From: DASZVB01 sp035545855
GTDB lineage: Bacteria; Myxococcota_A; Polyangia; Polyangiales; Polyangiaceae
DNA: 64,000 nucleotides
NCBI GenBank assembly: GCA_035545855.1
Contig: DASZXK010000108.1
Location: 53,487-117,486, forward strand
Reading direction: 5' to 3'
The notes below the pieces were generated by a model. The model had not been told where the DNA came from and did not search any database. It worked only from the letters and a program-made list of their open reading frames with translations. The position numbers and the translations under genes were made by a program. Positions 19,679-28,872 of this stretch are shown one piece after another. Positions within the stretch are counted from its first letter, which is position 1. Each line of letters starts with the position of its first letter.

Positions 19679-21298
19679 TCAATACGCGATCAGCGCCGGG
19701 TAGTCGCCGGAGATCACGACCGCGTGGTGCGGCGGCCCCATCACGAAACGGTACGGGTACTTGGACCCGAAATAGACGCCGGGAAGCGTCCGCGAGACAC
19801 TTCCACCGAGCTTTTTGAGCTGGATGTCAGCGGTGGACCCGGCCAGGAGGGAAGCAACCAGCGCATACTGGTCGTCGATCAGACCGGGGAACGTTCCGCC
19901 AGTCGTCGCCGTCCCGTAGGACGCGACCAGGACGGTCCCGCAAACGCCGGCCGCCACGGGAGCACCTTTCAGCTGGTACGGGGAGGCCGTGAAATCGGAA
20001 ACCCAGGCCACCGTGTTCTGATGCACGCCGTTCGCGTAGTCCAGCTTCGTAAGCCCACCGGCATCGCAGGGGCCGCTACTCGGCGCGAAGGTCGGGGGCA
20101 CGAGCAAGTGAATCGCAGCGTGGTTCGCGAGGGTTCCGCTCCCGGCGACGCGGACGACCACGTTCGTGCCGTCCGTTTCCGCGCCGTAGGCGTTCGCCGG
20201 AGCAGAGATGGTCGCCAGGCTCGAAGCGTCGTCCTTGAGCGCGTGGCTCGCGCCCGTGATCTGCGCGACGAAGAAATACCCGCCCGCCCAGACTCCTGTA
20301 GCGCTCGTCGGCGTCTTTCCGTCGCCCATGTTCACCGTGACTGCGGCGGTCGTACTCCCCGTTTGCGGCACACGAACGATGGAATCCCCGATGACGACGA
20401 AAATGTCCGAGAGGCTCGCCCCGAAGGCCTTCGGCGCGACGGCGCCGGACGGCAGATCGCGTGGCCCGGACACGTCGCCGGAAACGTCCAGCTTGTAGAA
20501 CTGATTCGTGGCTGCTTTGAGGAGGTAAAAGGCCTGCTGTTCGGGCCGCCACGCCGCCGCCGTGATCCCGGTCAGCGCCGCGCTCGTGCTCACTTGCTCG
20601 GGATCCACCGAACCCACGGTGCCGCTTCCGCCAGTCCCGATCGCGCCACCCGCGCTTGCGCCGCCTGCACTCGCGCCGCCCGCGCTCGCTCCCCCGGCGC
20701 TGGCACCGCCCGCGCTCGCGCCACCCGCGCTCGCTCCCCCGGCGCTGGCGCCGCCTGCGCTCGCGCCACCATTCGACGCACCGCCGCTCGACGCGCCGCC
20801 TGCGCTCGCGCCACCATTCGATGCGCCGCCGCTGGTGGCTCCGCCGTTGGACGCGCCGCCGCTAGTGGCTCCGCCGTTCGACGCGCCGCCACTCGAAGCG
20901 CCTCCGTCGCCCGTACCTCCAGCGCCGATTGCCCCGCCTTCCCCGAGCCCTCCGGCTCCACCTTCGCCGTCGATCCCGCCGCTGCCGGAGCCGCCCTCAC
21001 CCGCGTCCACGTCACCGCCGGCGCCGTCTCCGCCGCCAGGGCCGATGCCGCCCGTGTCCGGGAGGATCTGCTGTCCGCCGGCTCCGCCTACGTTGCTTCC
21101 CGCGAGGCCGCCCCCGCCGCCGGTTTCGGTGTCGCCACCGGCGCCGTCGCCGCCCTGGCCCGTGGTGCCCGAGTGCCCGAAGTAGTCCGGGTCGTAGTAG
21201 CGATAGCCGTCCACGTCCGCGCTGCAGGAAGCGAGCGCTCCGCCGAACAGGGCCACGAGCGCGCCGAGCGCTCGGCCGAACCGGCGGGACGTCCTCAT
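19679..21298 (-). CDS. Repeat-rich lipoprotein with Gly-Ala-Ser pentapeptide tract
   Basis: A 539-residue predicted lipoprotein. The signal peptide ends in a lipobox (LASC near residue 27). Residues about 40-220 are low complexity: Gly-rich sequence, then about 17 copies of a pentapeptide GGA(S/T)X, most often GGASA. The C-terminal part (about 235-539) has the rhythm of a beta-propeller or WD-like surface domain, with repeated segments such as YLLKAATNQFYKLDVSG, IFVVIGDSIVRVPQTG and GYFFVAQITGASHAL. This plan, a lipid anchor, a flexible glycine stalk and a propeller-like head, is common in Polyangiales. The function is unknown; a surface adhesin or sensor is plausible. The gene is divergent from the PilZ-like gene. 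Confidence 0.85.
   Translation of the reverse strand: MRTSRRFGRALGALVALFGGALASCSADVDGYRYYDPDYFGHSGTTGQGGDGAGGDTETGGGGGLAGSNVGGAGGQQILPDTGGIGPGGGDGAGGDVDAGEGGSGSGGIDGEGGAGGLGEGGAIGAGGTGDGGASSGGASNGGATSGGASNGGATSGGASNGGASAGGASSGGASNGGASAGGASAGGASAGGASAGGASAGGASAGGASAGGASAGGAIGTGGSGTVGSVDPEQVSTSAALTGITAAAWRPEQQAFYLLKAATNQFYKLDVSGDVSGPRDLPSGAVAPKAFGASLSDIFVVIGDSIVRVPQTGSTTAAVTVNMGDGKTPTSATGVWAGGYFFVAQITGASHALKDDASSLATISAPANAYGAETDGTNVVVRVAGSGTLANHAAIHLLVPPTFAPSSGPCDAGGLTKLDYANGVHQNTVAWVSDFTASPYQLKGAPVAAGVCGTVLVASYGTATTGGTFPGLIDDQYALVASLLAGSTADIQLKKLGGSVSRTLPGVYFGSKYPYRFVMGPPHHAVVISGDYPALIAY
20648..20902. repeat. Tandem 15-bp repeat encoding GGA(S/T)X
   Basis: About 17 imperfect 15-base units inside the lipoprotein gene. 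The eight units nearest the 3' end of the gene encode GGASA with very similar DNA, including a repeated longer period, while upstream units vary as GGASN, GGATS and GGASS. The near-identity suggests recent copy-number change by slippage. Confidence 0.85.
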
Positions 21299-21400
21299 GA
21301 GGCAATGATGTCGCCGGTTCGTCCCCTCGCGCAAGGTCACAACGGACACTTGGGGGTTCTCCGGTTCAGGTGTCATCATGTGGGTGAAGGGACGGCCGGA

Positions 21401-21820
21401 GTGACGGAAGCGGACGAAATCCGGATGCCGGACGAGCCGGCAAGACTCCTCCAGCATGCGCCCGTCGACGTGCTGATCACGCTCCGGACGGCCCAGGGCG
21501 AGTCGAAGCCGGTCCTCGGCGGGCGGTGCTCCACGCCGCACGTGCGCCCGAACGGGCTCATCGCGGTGGTGAAGCCGCCGTTCGACGCGGGGCGCGTCCC
21601 GCCGCTGAAGCGCGCGGAGGCCGTGCACGTCCGGCTGAAGCGCTCTCGAGAGGAGCTCCTCGAGGCGGACGGCGTCGTCTCGTGGGTGCGCCCGAAGGCG
21701 TTTCTCCCGAGCGGGCAGTCCGTCACCCTCGTCGGGATCACCTTCGAGTGGGATCCGGAGGAGCACGTCCTCGAGGTCGCGGCGTTCCTCTCTCGCGCGA
21801 GCGTGCCGCCGAGCGGTTGA
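21401..21820 (+). CDS. PilZ-like domain protein
   Basis: A 139-residue soluble protein. From about residue 18 it shows the strand pattern of PilZ domains: VDVLITLRTAQGESKPVLGG, a middle strand region with PPLKRAEAVHVRLKR, then ADGVVSWVRPKAFLPSGQSVTLVGITFEW, the typical G.V.WV...GI.F ending. The canonical RxxxR c-di-GMP motif is not clear, so nucleotide binding is uncertain; many myxobacterial PilZ-like proteins are similarly degenerate. Start is GTG at 21401 behind GAAGGGA; an in-frame ATG lies 24 bases further on. The gene is divergent from the repeat lipoprotein and convergent with the ArsA-type gene. Confidence 0.6.
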   Translation: MTEADEIRMPDEPARLLQHAPVDVLITLRTAQGESKPVLGGRCSTPHVRPNGLIAVVKPPFDAGRVPPLKRAEAVHVRLKRSREELLEADGVVSWVRPKAFLPSGQSVTLVGITFEWDPEEHVLEVAAFLSRASVPPSG

Positions 21821-21840
21821 GCGGTCGTCCCTCTGGAAAC

Positions 21841-21856
21841 GACCACTCGGGTGGTC
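21841..21856. terminator. Bidirectional hairpin overlapping the arsA-like stop
   Basis: GACCAC (21841-21846) and GTGGTC (21851-21856) flank a TCGG loop, followed on the plus strand by AGGTTTTCT. The stem lies 20 bases after the PilZ-like stop and overlaps the stop codon of the convergent ATPase gene (21855-21857), so it could serve both transcripts. Confidence 0.5.
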
Positions 21857-22805
21857 AGGTTTTCTGGGGAGCTCCGAAGAGGCGTTCGGCGAGGACTCTC
21901 GCGAGGCTCTCGATCTCGGCTCGCGTGCTCGGGTCCACGAGGAGGCGGGGAAGGAGCACACGAGGGGCGGGGATGCCGCGCTCGAGCTTTTCTATGCTCT
22001 CCGCCTGCACCCGCTCTCCGAGGGCGCGTCGCTGCGCGGCCGCGAGGGCCTCGTCTCCGGCGTTTCCAGGCTGGAGGCCGGTCGCGGCGACCAGGGCCGC
22101 TCGCTCCGCGTCCCCGAAGAGCACGTCCATCACCTGATTCACGACGACGGCGACGATCGGGAGGCCGAGCTCGTTCCGCACGACGTCGGCGAGCTCCACG
22201 CTCTCGTTCGCGGGCATGTCCTCCGGGAGGGCGACCACGATGACGCCGCTCTGCGTCTCGTCGCGGAACATCGCCCAGGCGAGCTCCGCGTCCCTCCGGA
22301 GGATCCCCGGCGGGACCACCTCCACGATGATCTTCGGCACCCGGAGCATCTCGAGGCCGTGTCCGGTCGCGGGAGCGTCGAAGAGCACGACGTCGAAGCG
22401 GGGGTTTCCCGCGTCGTCCCGCTCCGTCGAGTGGAACCAGGCCTTTCCGAGCATCGCCCACTGGTGGAGGCCCGGAACGGCCGCGAAGAAGCCCCGGACG
22501 TACTTGTTCCCGAAGACGGCGTTCGCGACGGTCCGGCTCTTCAGGATCATCTCGCCGTACTCGCGCATCGCCGCTTCCGGGTTAATCTTCACCGCGGAAA
22601 TGTTCGGCAGAACCGGCGAGACGTCCGGCCCGAGCGCGGGCACCCCGAGCAGCGTGGAGACGCGCTCCTTCGGCTCGCTCACGGCGACGAGCACGCGCTT
22701 GCCGCGCGCCGCGAGCGCGAGGGCGAGCGTCGCGGTCAGCGTGGTCTTGCCCGTTCCACCCTTGCCGGTGACGAACAGGAAGCGGCGTCGGTCGAGCGGG
22801 GTCAT
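21855..22805 (-). CDS. ArsA/GET3-type anion-transporting ATPase
   Basis: A 316-residue P-loop ATPase of the ArsA/TRC40 class. The deviant Walker A motif GKGGTGKTTLTA is at residues about 14-25. The switch region LFDAPATGHGLEML replaces the usual DTAPTGHTLR, and the nucleotide base-binding NQV motif follows (VVVNQVMDV). It is a single-domain protein like GET3, not the duplicated E. coli ArsA. There is no arsB or arsenate reductase nearby, so arsenic export is unlikely; chaperoning membrane proteins or an assembly role is more plausible. Start ATG at 22805 lies 84 bases from the divergent NAD synthase gene. Many relatives occur as two neighbouring paralogs; here only one is present. Confidence 0.9.
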   Translation of the reverse strand: MTPLDRRRFLFVTGKGGTGKTTLTATLALALAARGKRVLVAVSEPKERVSTLLGVPALGPDVSPVLPNISAVKINPEAAMREYGEMILKSRTVANAVFGNKYVRGFFAAVPGLHQWAMLGKAWFHSTERDDAGNPRFDVVLFDAPATGHGLEMLRVPKIIVEVVPPGILRRDAELAWAMFRDETQSGVIVVALPEDMPANESVELADVVRNELGLPIVAVVVNQVMDVLFGDAERAALVAATGLQPGNAGDEALAAAQRRALGERVQAESIEKLERGIPAPRVLLPRLLVDPSTRAEIESLARVLAERLFGAPQKT

Positions 22806-22889
22806 CCGTGGAGAACGAGGCGCGCGCCGAGTGGGCGCGTGGCCATCGCCGTGCGAGAGCTTCTACCTCAAAACCCCCGGGGAAGCGGC

Positions 22890-24536
22890 GTGAAAGTCGC
22901 GTTATTGCAGCTCGATCCCACGGTCGGCGCGGTGAAGGCGAACGCCGATCGGCTCCTCGATTTCGCGCGGAAGGCGCGGGCCGCGGGGGCGGAGCTCGCG
23001 GTGTCGGGGGAGCTCTCACTGATCGGATATCCGCCTCGCGATCTGCTGGATCGTCCGGCGTTCGTTCGCGCCGCCCTCCAGGAGACGGAGCGGGTCGTCG
23101 CGGAGCTCCCGGACGGGCTCGTGCTCGCGTTCGGGACGGTGGAGACGGGGAGGTTCGGGACGCTCCTCACGAATTCCGCGGTGATCTGCGAGCGGGGGCG
23201 CCGGCTCGCGAGCACCCGGAAACGACTGCTCCCGACGTACGACGTGTTCGACGACGCCCGTCACTTCGAACCCGGGAGCGAACGCACGACGCTCGAGCTC
23301 TACGGCAAGCGGGTCACCTTCACCATCTGCGAGGACGCCTGGGCGGAGGTCGACGGCGTCGGGACGCGCTACCGGGACAACCCCCTCCGCGAGGTCACGC
23401 CCGAGACGACGGACGTCCTCGTGAACCTCTCCGCCAGCCCGTTCACGCTGGACAAGCTCGCGTTCCGTCCGAAGCTGTTCTCGGAGCTCGCGCGCCGCCA
23501 CGGCGTGTCCGTCGTCCTGGTGAATCAGGTCGGCGGCAACGACGAGCTCGTCTTCGACGGCCGGAGCAGCGTCTTTTCGTCTTCCGGGGAGCTCCTCGCG
23601 CGGGCGCCCGCGTTCGAGGAGAGCCTCCGCGTCGTGGACCTCGCCGCGCCGGGCCCCGAGCTCGCTCCCGAGCCGTCGTCACGCGCGGAGGCGCTCCAGG
23701 GTGCGCTCGTGCTCGGTGTCCGGGACTACGCACGAAAGTGCGGGTTCTCGCGCGCCGTGGTCGGCCTCTCCGGCGGCATCGATTCCGCGCTCGTCGCGGT
23801 CATCGCCGCGGAGGCCCTCTCTCCGGAGAACGTGCTCGGGGTGTCGATGCCCACGCGCTACTCCTCGGAAGGGTCTCGCGTCGACGCGGAGGCGCTCGCC
23901 CGGTCCCTCGGCATCCGGTACGACACCGTGGACATCGACCCCGTCTTCGCGAGCATGCTGGAGCACCTCGGGCCACCCGTGGAGCGGGCGGGGGCGGCTC
24001 GTCCGGGCGACGTCACCTGGGAGAACGTGCAGGCGCGCATCCGCGGCGCGACGCTCATGGCGATTTCCAACCGGACGGGCGCAATCGTGCTGACGACCGG
24101 GAACAAAAGCGAGATCGCCGTCGGTTACTGCACCCTGTACGGAGACATGGTCGGCGGCCTCGCCGTCATCAGCGATCTCCCGAAGACGATGGTCTACGAA
24201 GTCGCGCGCTGGGTGAACCGGGACCGGGAGATCATCCCCCGGAGCTCCATCGAGAAAGCTCCTTCGGCGGAGCTCAGACCGGACCAGAAAGACGAGGATT
24301 CCTTGCCCCCGTACTCGATACTGGATCCGATCCTCGAGCTCTACGTCGAGCAAGGACTCTCGCGCGAGGAGATCGTCCGCCGTGGGTTCGAGGACGCCAC
24401 CGTGCGCCGGGTCCTTCACTTGGTCCGGGCGAGCGAGTACAAGAGGCGCCAGGCGGCGCCGGGGCTGGTAGTCACGAGCAAGGCATTCGGGCCGGGTCGC
24501 CGCATGCCGATCGCACAGGGGTTCGTCGAGGAATGA
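22890..24536 (+). CDS. nadE: Glutamine-dependent NAD+ synthase
   Basis: Last step of NAD biosynthesis: amidation of deamido-NAD with glutamine as nitrogen donor. The 548-residue chain starts with a nitrilase-type glutaminase domain, with its catalytic triad visible: Glu in SGELSLIGYPPRD, Lys in RKRLLPTYDVFDD, Cys147 in FTICEDAW. The synthetase domain follows from about residue 285, with the PP-loop GLSGGIDSAL, the ATP/NaAD site NRTGAIVLTTGNKSE and IPRSSIEKAPSAEL. The start is GTG behind GGGGAAG. The stop overlaps the next gene as ATGA, so the lipoprotein is co-translated. Both domains look active. Confidence 0.96.
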   Translation: MKVALLQLDPTVGAVKANADRLLDFARKARAAGAELAVSGELSLIGYPPRDLLDRPAFVRAALQETERVVAELPDGLVLAFGTVETGRFGTLLTNSAVICERGRRLASTRKRLLPTYDVFDDARHFEPGSERTTLELYGKRVTFTICEDAWAEVDGVGTRYRDNPLREVTPETTDVLVNLSASPFTLDKLAFRPKLFSELARRHGVSVVLVNQVGGNDELVFDGRSSVFSSSGELLARAPAFEESLRVVDLAAPGPELAPEPSSRAEALQGALVLGVRDYARKCGFSRAVVGLSGGIDSALVAVIAAEALSPENVLGVSMPTRYSSEGSRVDAEALARSLGIRYDTVDIDPVFASMLEHLGPPVERAGAARPGDVTWENVQARIRGATLMAISNRTGAIVLTTGNKSEIAVGYCTLYGDMVGGLAVISDLPKTMVYEVARWVNRDREIIPRSSIEKAPSAELRPDQKDEDSLPPYSILDPILELYVEQGLSREEIVRRGFEDATVRRVLHLVRASEYKRRQAAPGLVVTSKAFGPGRRMPIAQGFVEE

Positions 24537-25204
24537 GCACATCACGACTGGTACTGGGTCTCGCCCTCGCGGCGTCGCTCGGCGCGGCCTGCAACCGGAA
24601 GGCGTCGGAAGAGGCGTCGGGCGGCGCGGCCCCTTCCGCTTCGGCGCCGAAGGTCATCCGTCCGGAAGATCTACCGGAGGGGCTTCGCGTGCCGACGACC
24701 TGGCCGATCCCGACGGGGCCGCGTCTCGCCATCCTCGCCGGGCAAGGGCTCGGTCCGATCCGGCTCGGGGCGACGGTGGCGACGATCGAGCGGCTCATGA
24801 ACGCGCCCTGCGAGATCAAGACGGAGGACATGTGCCGCTACATCGGACGCGCGACGGAGTTCGTCCTGAAGGACGGCGCGACCGTGGAGATCCGCACGCA
24901 CCGTCCCGATCGGCCGACGACGCCGAAGCCCCGGGTGTTCGGGGTCTTCAACGGTCGCACGCCGGAAGGGGTCGCCTTCCTCATGCTCCAGCCGGCCGTG
25001 AAGGACATCATCGGTCCGCCCCTCTCCGTCGAGGAGGTGACGACGCCGAACGATCAGAACACCGTCGCCATTCACCGCTACGACGGGCTCGTCGTGGAGT
25101 TCGACAAGCTCCCGAACGGCAACGTCGTCGTCGGCGGGCTCACCGTCGTGAAGTCGACGTCGCCGAAGGGCGCGCCCTCCGCGAAGCCGCCGCTCAGGAA
25201 GTGA
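24533..25204 (+). CDS. Predicted lipoprotein of unknown function
   Basis: A 223-residue protein with a lipoprotein signal peptide ending at LGAAC (Cys20), a short Ala/Ser spacer and a compact folded domain. The domain begins LAILAGQGLGPIRLGATVATIERLM, a pattern also seen in bacterial proteins that use an I.LG.s...v...lG motif. It has Cys pairs CEIKTEDMC that could form a disulfide. I do not recognise a family with certainty. Its ATG overlaps the nadE stop by four bases, giving strict co-translation, although a functional link between NAD synthesis and an envelope lipoprotein is not obvious. It converges on the kinase gene with six bases between. Confidence 0.8.
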   Translation: MSTSRLVLGLALAASLGAACNRKASEEASGGAAPSASAPKVIRPEDLPEGLRVPTTWPIPTGPRLAILAGQGLGPIRLGATVATIERLMNAPCEIKTEDMCRYIGRATEFVLKDGATVEIRTHRPDRPTTPKPRVFGVFNGRTPEGVAFLMLQPAVKDIIGPPLSVEEVTTPNDQNTVAIHRYDGLVVEFDKLPNGNVVVGGLTVVKSTSPKGAPSAKPPLRK

Positions 25205-25210
25205 CGCCGG

Positions 25211-26956
25211 TCACTTCACTCGACGCGCCGTGATCGGAATCGTGAAGGACACGGGTTCCGAAAGCGGACCGAAGTCAGTGCTTCGCATCACCTGAAGCAG
25301 GCACTGGCCGAGCGGCGTCGCCGAGAGCGCGGCCGGCGACAGCTCCGCCGACTCCACGTGACCGGTCGCCGCGAGGTGGAACCTCACGGAGACCTCCGGG
25401 CGGCCGTCCACCTCTTTCACGTGAGAGAGGAAGCACGACTCGATGCGTCCGCGCTGCTTCGACACGGCGCGAGAGAGCGTGGCCGGGTCGGGCGCGCTCA
25501 CCGTCCGGGGGGCTTTTTCGCCGGGATCGGCCAGGGCCGCGGTGGGCTTCTCGGGCGCGCTGGACGGCGCGGGCGGGGGCGTCGCTTCCGCGCTCGGCGC
25601 GGGCTCGGCGGCAGCAGCGGCCGGCGGCGGCTCGGCGCTCGGCGGCGGCTCCTCGCGCGACTCCTTCTCGACGACGACGAAGCGCGACGCGGGCTCCGCG
25701 GGCTTCCGGCCAGCGAAGAACGTGTAGCCGGCCGCGCTCACCGCGACGGCGGCCCCGACCACGGCAATCCACGGAGTCTTCGCGCCGGGAGCGGCGGCGA
25801 CGCGCGGCGCGGCGCTCGTCGCCGGGGGCGCGTCGATCTGCGTCGGGTTCTCGCTCGCCGCGGGCAGAGCTTGCGGTTCGACCAGCGTATCCGTCGGGGG
25901 CTCCGTGGGCGGCGGCGTGGAGCGAAGCGGGCTCCGTCCCTCGCCGTCCGTCGCGGCTCTCCACGCGGCGTCCCTCGCCTGCAGCGGCTCGAGGTTCAGA
26001 CGCTCCGGCATGTCGCCGTGGAAGTCGTTCCAGACGTCGTCCACGAGCTCCGTGACGAAATCTTCTTCCCGTCTCGGGCGAGCGCTCCGGAGCGCGTCGG
26101 CGAACGCGGCCGCCGTCGGGAAGCGGTCCGCCGGATCCTTCGCGAGGGCCCTCTCGAGCACCTCGTCCAGCTCGGCGGAGATGTCTTCCCGCTTCGCGGC
26201 GATGGGCGCCGGCTTCTCCGAGATCACCCGGCGGACGATCTCCGCGACGTCCTTCCCGCGGAACGGATTTTCGCCGGAGAGAAGCTGATAGAGGACGACG
26301 GCCGTGCTGTAGACGTCGCTCCTCGGCGAAGCGCTCTTGCCGTCGTAGACCTCCGGAGCAGAGTACGCGAGCTTGCCCTTGAACATGCCGTCCCGCGTCT
26401 TGTACTCGCCGCCTTCGTTCGCGCGGGCGATGCCGAAGTCGAGGAGCTTCACGTGGCCCTGCGTGTCGACCAGGATGTTCCCGGGGGAGACGTCCCGGTG
26501 CACGATCTGCATCGGAGTGCCGTCGTTACGCGTGAAGGTGTGGGCGTAGTGCAGCGCGTCCAGCACGTGCGTGACGCAGTAGATGGCGTAGTCGATCGGA
26601 AAGCGCTTTCGCGTGTCGACGACGTACTTGTGCCACTGGCCCAGGTTGTAGCCGTGCACGTACTCGAGGACCATGACGTACGCGCCGTCTTCCTCGTCGA
26701 AGTCGATGACGTTCACGATGCCCGGGTGCTGGAGGTTCGCGAGGATGCGCGCCTCGCGGACGAAGGCGTTCGCGGTCGTCTCGTCTCCGGCGAGGTCCGG
26801 GATGATCCGTTTCACGACCACGGGCCGCGTGAAGCCCGCGGCGCCTTCCGTCCGGGCCAGGTAGACGACGCCCATCCCGCCGCGAGCGAGCGGCTTCACG
26901 ACGCGGTAGCGCCCGAGGATCTGGGTCCCCGAGAGATCGTCTTTGGTCGGAGGCAT
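25211..26956 (-). CDS. Membrane Ser/Thr protein kinase with C-terminal AgmX/TonB-like domain
   Basis: A 581-residue eukaryote-like kinase. The kinase domain (about 14-280) has ARGGMGVVYLA, the catalytic Lys in VVVKRI, HRDVSPGNIL and DFGIARANEGG, then the APE equivalent SAPEVYDG; all key residues are present. A Pro/Ala-rich linker leads to a membrane helix at about 392-413 (WIAVVGAAVAVSAAGYTFFA) and a further Pro/Ala spacer. The final periplasmic domain (about 490-575) begins SKQRGRIESCFLSHV and contains VRFHLAATGHVESAEL. It matches the C-terminal domain of gliding-motility AgmX-type proteins, related to TonB. It is the last gene of a three-gene operon, two bases after the FecR gene, so the kinase probably signals envelope state. 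Confidence 0.93.
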   Translation of the reverse strand: MPPTKDDLSGTQILGRYRVVKPLARGGMGVVYLARTEGAAGFTRPVVVKRIIPDLAGDETTANAFVREARILANLQHPGIVNVIDFDEEDGAYVMVLEYVHGYNLGQWHKYVVDTRKRFPIDYAIYCVTHVLDALHYAHTFTRNDGTPMQIVHRDVSPGNILVDTQGHVKLLDFGIARANEGGEYKTRDGMFKGKLAYSAPEVYDGKSASPRSDVYSTAVVLYQLLSGENPFRGKDVAEIVRRVISEKPAPIAAKREDISAELDEVLERALAKDPADRFPTAAAFADALRSARPRREEDFVTELVDDVWNDFHGDMPERLNLEPLQARDAAWRAATDGEGRSPLRSTPPPTEPPTDTLVEPQALPAASENPTQIDAPPATSAAPRVAAAPGAKTPWIAVVGAAVAVSAAGYTFFAGRKPAEPASRFVVVEKESREEPPPSAEPPPAAAAAEPAPSAEATPPPAPSSAPEKPTAALADPGEKAPRTVSAPDPATLSRAVSKQRGRIESCFLSHVKEVDGRPEVSVRFHLAATGHVESAELSPAALSATPLGQCLLQVMRSTDFGPLSEPVSFTIPITARRVK

Positions 26957-26958
26957 CC

Positions 26959-28872
26959 TCAGCGCCCGGAGCGGCGGAGGTAGTAGTGTACCCCACGGTG
27001 GGGATTTTCGAACAATACGGCCAGAGCACGCTGCCCGGCCGGGGCCGTCACCGTGCCGCTGAACCGGAGCTGGCCGTCCAGCGGGAGATCCTGCCCGCCC
27101 GCCGAGATCTTCCAGCCTTCGAGCGCGAGCCCCGAGACGGTCACGGACGCGCCGGGCGCAAAACCTCCGTTCGCCGGGGACGTGAGCGTCGCGGTCGGCG
27201 CCGCGTTGTCGAAGCGGATGTCCACCGTCGTCGGGCGGGAGCTCTTCCCGCCGCCCTCGAACGTCACCCTGTAGACGCCCTCGCGGAGCGCTCCGGAAGG
27301 AAAGGAATAGGAGGGCGCCGAGGTGCCGTGGGATTCCGTCTTCCCGCCCGGCGACGCGAGGGTGACCGTGTAGGCGGAGCCTTCGGGCGCGTTCGGCCAG
27401 CGGACGGAGATCTTCGGAAGGATGTTCTGGTAGAGGACGGTGTAGTTCCGGCCGTCCGTGTCCACGAGCGTGGACGGAGCCGTTCGCGGGATGCGCGCCG
27501 TTCCCGCGTCGTGGATCACGGACACGGAGCCCGACGCCGCGACGGCGCTCGCGACTCCCGAGGCGTCCACGCAGTGCACCTCGTACTTGTGACCCCCGGC
27601 GGGGACGAGGATGCTCACCGTGCCGGTGCCTCGCGACTTCACCCGACCCCGATCGAGATCGACGACCGCGCCCTCCGGGCATCCCGGAGTCGAAAAGCCG
27701 ATCGCCGTCGGCGGCGCCGGATCGTGCACGGCGAAGGACGCCCCCGCGGACGTCACGAAATCGACGTAGCCCGGGCCGCGCCCGGCGACCTCCGTCGTGC
27801 CCTTCGCGCCGAGCGTCCCTTGCTCGCCCGCGGCGAGGACCTCCGTGCCGGTCTCGGAGTGGAGCTCCACGGAGCCCGCTTTCACGGAGACCTGCGTCGC
27901 GTCCGTCTTCACGCGGACGTCCGCGGTCGAGCCCGTCTTCACGACGAGCGAGCCGCCGGGAACCGTCACCGTCGTCTCGCGCGTGGCCCCGGCGAACGAC
28001 ACGCCGCCGCCGCGCGCCTGGATGAACGACTGTCCGCTCTCGGCGACCACGAAATCCCCCGCGCCGCGGAGGGTCGCGTGCTCGCCCCCGCGATCCACCT
28101 CGGCGGTCGTGCCGCTCGCGAGGCGAAGCGTGCTTCCGGCCGCGATGGTGCCGTCTCCCGCGAGCTTCGTGAACGCGGTCTCGCCCGGCGCTCTCACCGT
28201 CGCGCCGCCTCCGACCACGTGAGTGGTCACGGACCCCGACGCGGCTCTCGGCTCCTCCGGCGCGGGCGCGGGAGGAGCGGCCGACGCGGAAGCCGACGGG
28301 GAAGGATCCCGCTCGATCGTCGCGGAGCCGATGCCGATCGTCACGCCCTCGCCCTGCGAGACCTCGGTCACCTGGCCACCGTTCTCGAAGCGCGCGAGGC
28401 CGACCGACACCTCGTAGCGGACGCCCCTGTCCGTCTTCTTGAGCTGGATCTTGCTCCCGGGCGTGATCGTCGCGAGGCCCACGTCCGTCTCGAGGGCGAG
28501 CCCGTCGCCGGACACCTCGAGCGTGGCCTCACCCATCTCGAGGTCGATGCGCTCCTTCTTCGAGCCCGGCGCGTGATCGCGAAAGCGGATGATCGTGCTC
28601 TCGGCGAGATCGAGGCGGCTCGTGTCGGCGAGCGAGAGCACGGCCTTGCTCGCCTTCCCGCTCCGAACGCCGTCGCCGACGAAGAGCTCGGTTCGGAGGG
28701 CGGCGGGCGTCCACGTCCCGACGGTGGTCTTCGTGTCGCGCTCGATGGTCCCGTTCTCCTCCGCGATCGTCGCGACGGCCTCCGAGCGCCGGCAGCTCGA
28801 GCACCCCTCGATCGGGAGGGTCGCGGCGGGCGCGATCAACCCGAGGACGATCGCGAGGCCGATGCGCCTCAT
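26959..28872 (-). CDS. FecR domain lipoprotein
   Basis: A 637-residue periplasmic or surface lipoprotein. The signal peptide ends with LPIEGC as lipobox near residue 24. The FecR-type domain follows (about 45-170), with GVRSGKASKAVLSLADTSRLDL and TIIRFRDHAP. A second, diverged FecR-like block occupies about 215-370 (VRAPGETAFTKLAGDGTI...), so the domain looks duplicated. The C-terminal third has Ig-like strands (VRWPNAPEGSAYTVTLASPGG; PTATLTSPANGGFAPG). FecR domains sense peptidoglycan or surface signals. The ATG overlaps the stop of the upstream outer-membrane gene by four bases and the kinase follows directly. Confidence 0.85.
   Translation of the reverse strand: MRRIGLAIVLGLIAPAATLPIEGCSSCRRSEAVATIAEENGTIERDTKTTVGTWTPAALRTELFVGDGVRSGKASKAVLSLADTSRLDLAESTIIRFRDHAPGSKKERIDLEMGEATLEVSGDGLALETDVGLATITPGSKIQLKKTDRGVRYEVSVGLARFENGGQVTEVSQGEGVTIGIGSATIERDPSPSASASAAPPAPAPEEPRAASGSVTTHVVGGGATVRAPGETAFTKLAGDGTIAAGSTLRLASGTTAEVDRGGEHATLRGAGDFVVAESGQSFIQARGGGVSFAGATRETTVTVPGGSLVVKTGSTADVRVKTDATQVSVKAGSVELHSETGTEVLAAGEQGTLGAKGTTEVAGRGPGYVDFVTSAGASFAVHDPAPPTAIGFSTPGCPEGAVVDLDRGRVKSRGTGTVSILVPAGGHKYEVHCVDASGVASAVAASGSVSVIHDAGTARIPRTAPSTLVDTDGRNYTVLYQNILPKISVRWPNAPEGSAYTVTLASPGGKTESHGTSAPSYSFPSGALREGVYRVTFEGGGKSSRPTTVDIRFDNAAPTATLTSPANGGFAPGASVTVSGLALEGWKISAGGQDLPLDGQLRFSGTVTAPAGQRALAVLFENPHRGVHYYLRRSGR

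Noticed and set aside
20648..20902. CRISPR-like array
   Set aside because: The units are in-frame 15-base protein-coding repeats without unique spacers.
21855..22805. Arsenite export (ArsA) role
   Set aside because: No arsB, arsC or arsR in the neighbourhood; the single-domain form is closer to GET3-like ATPases.
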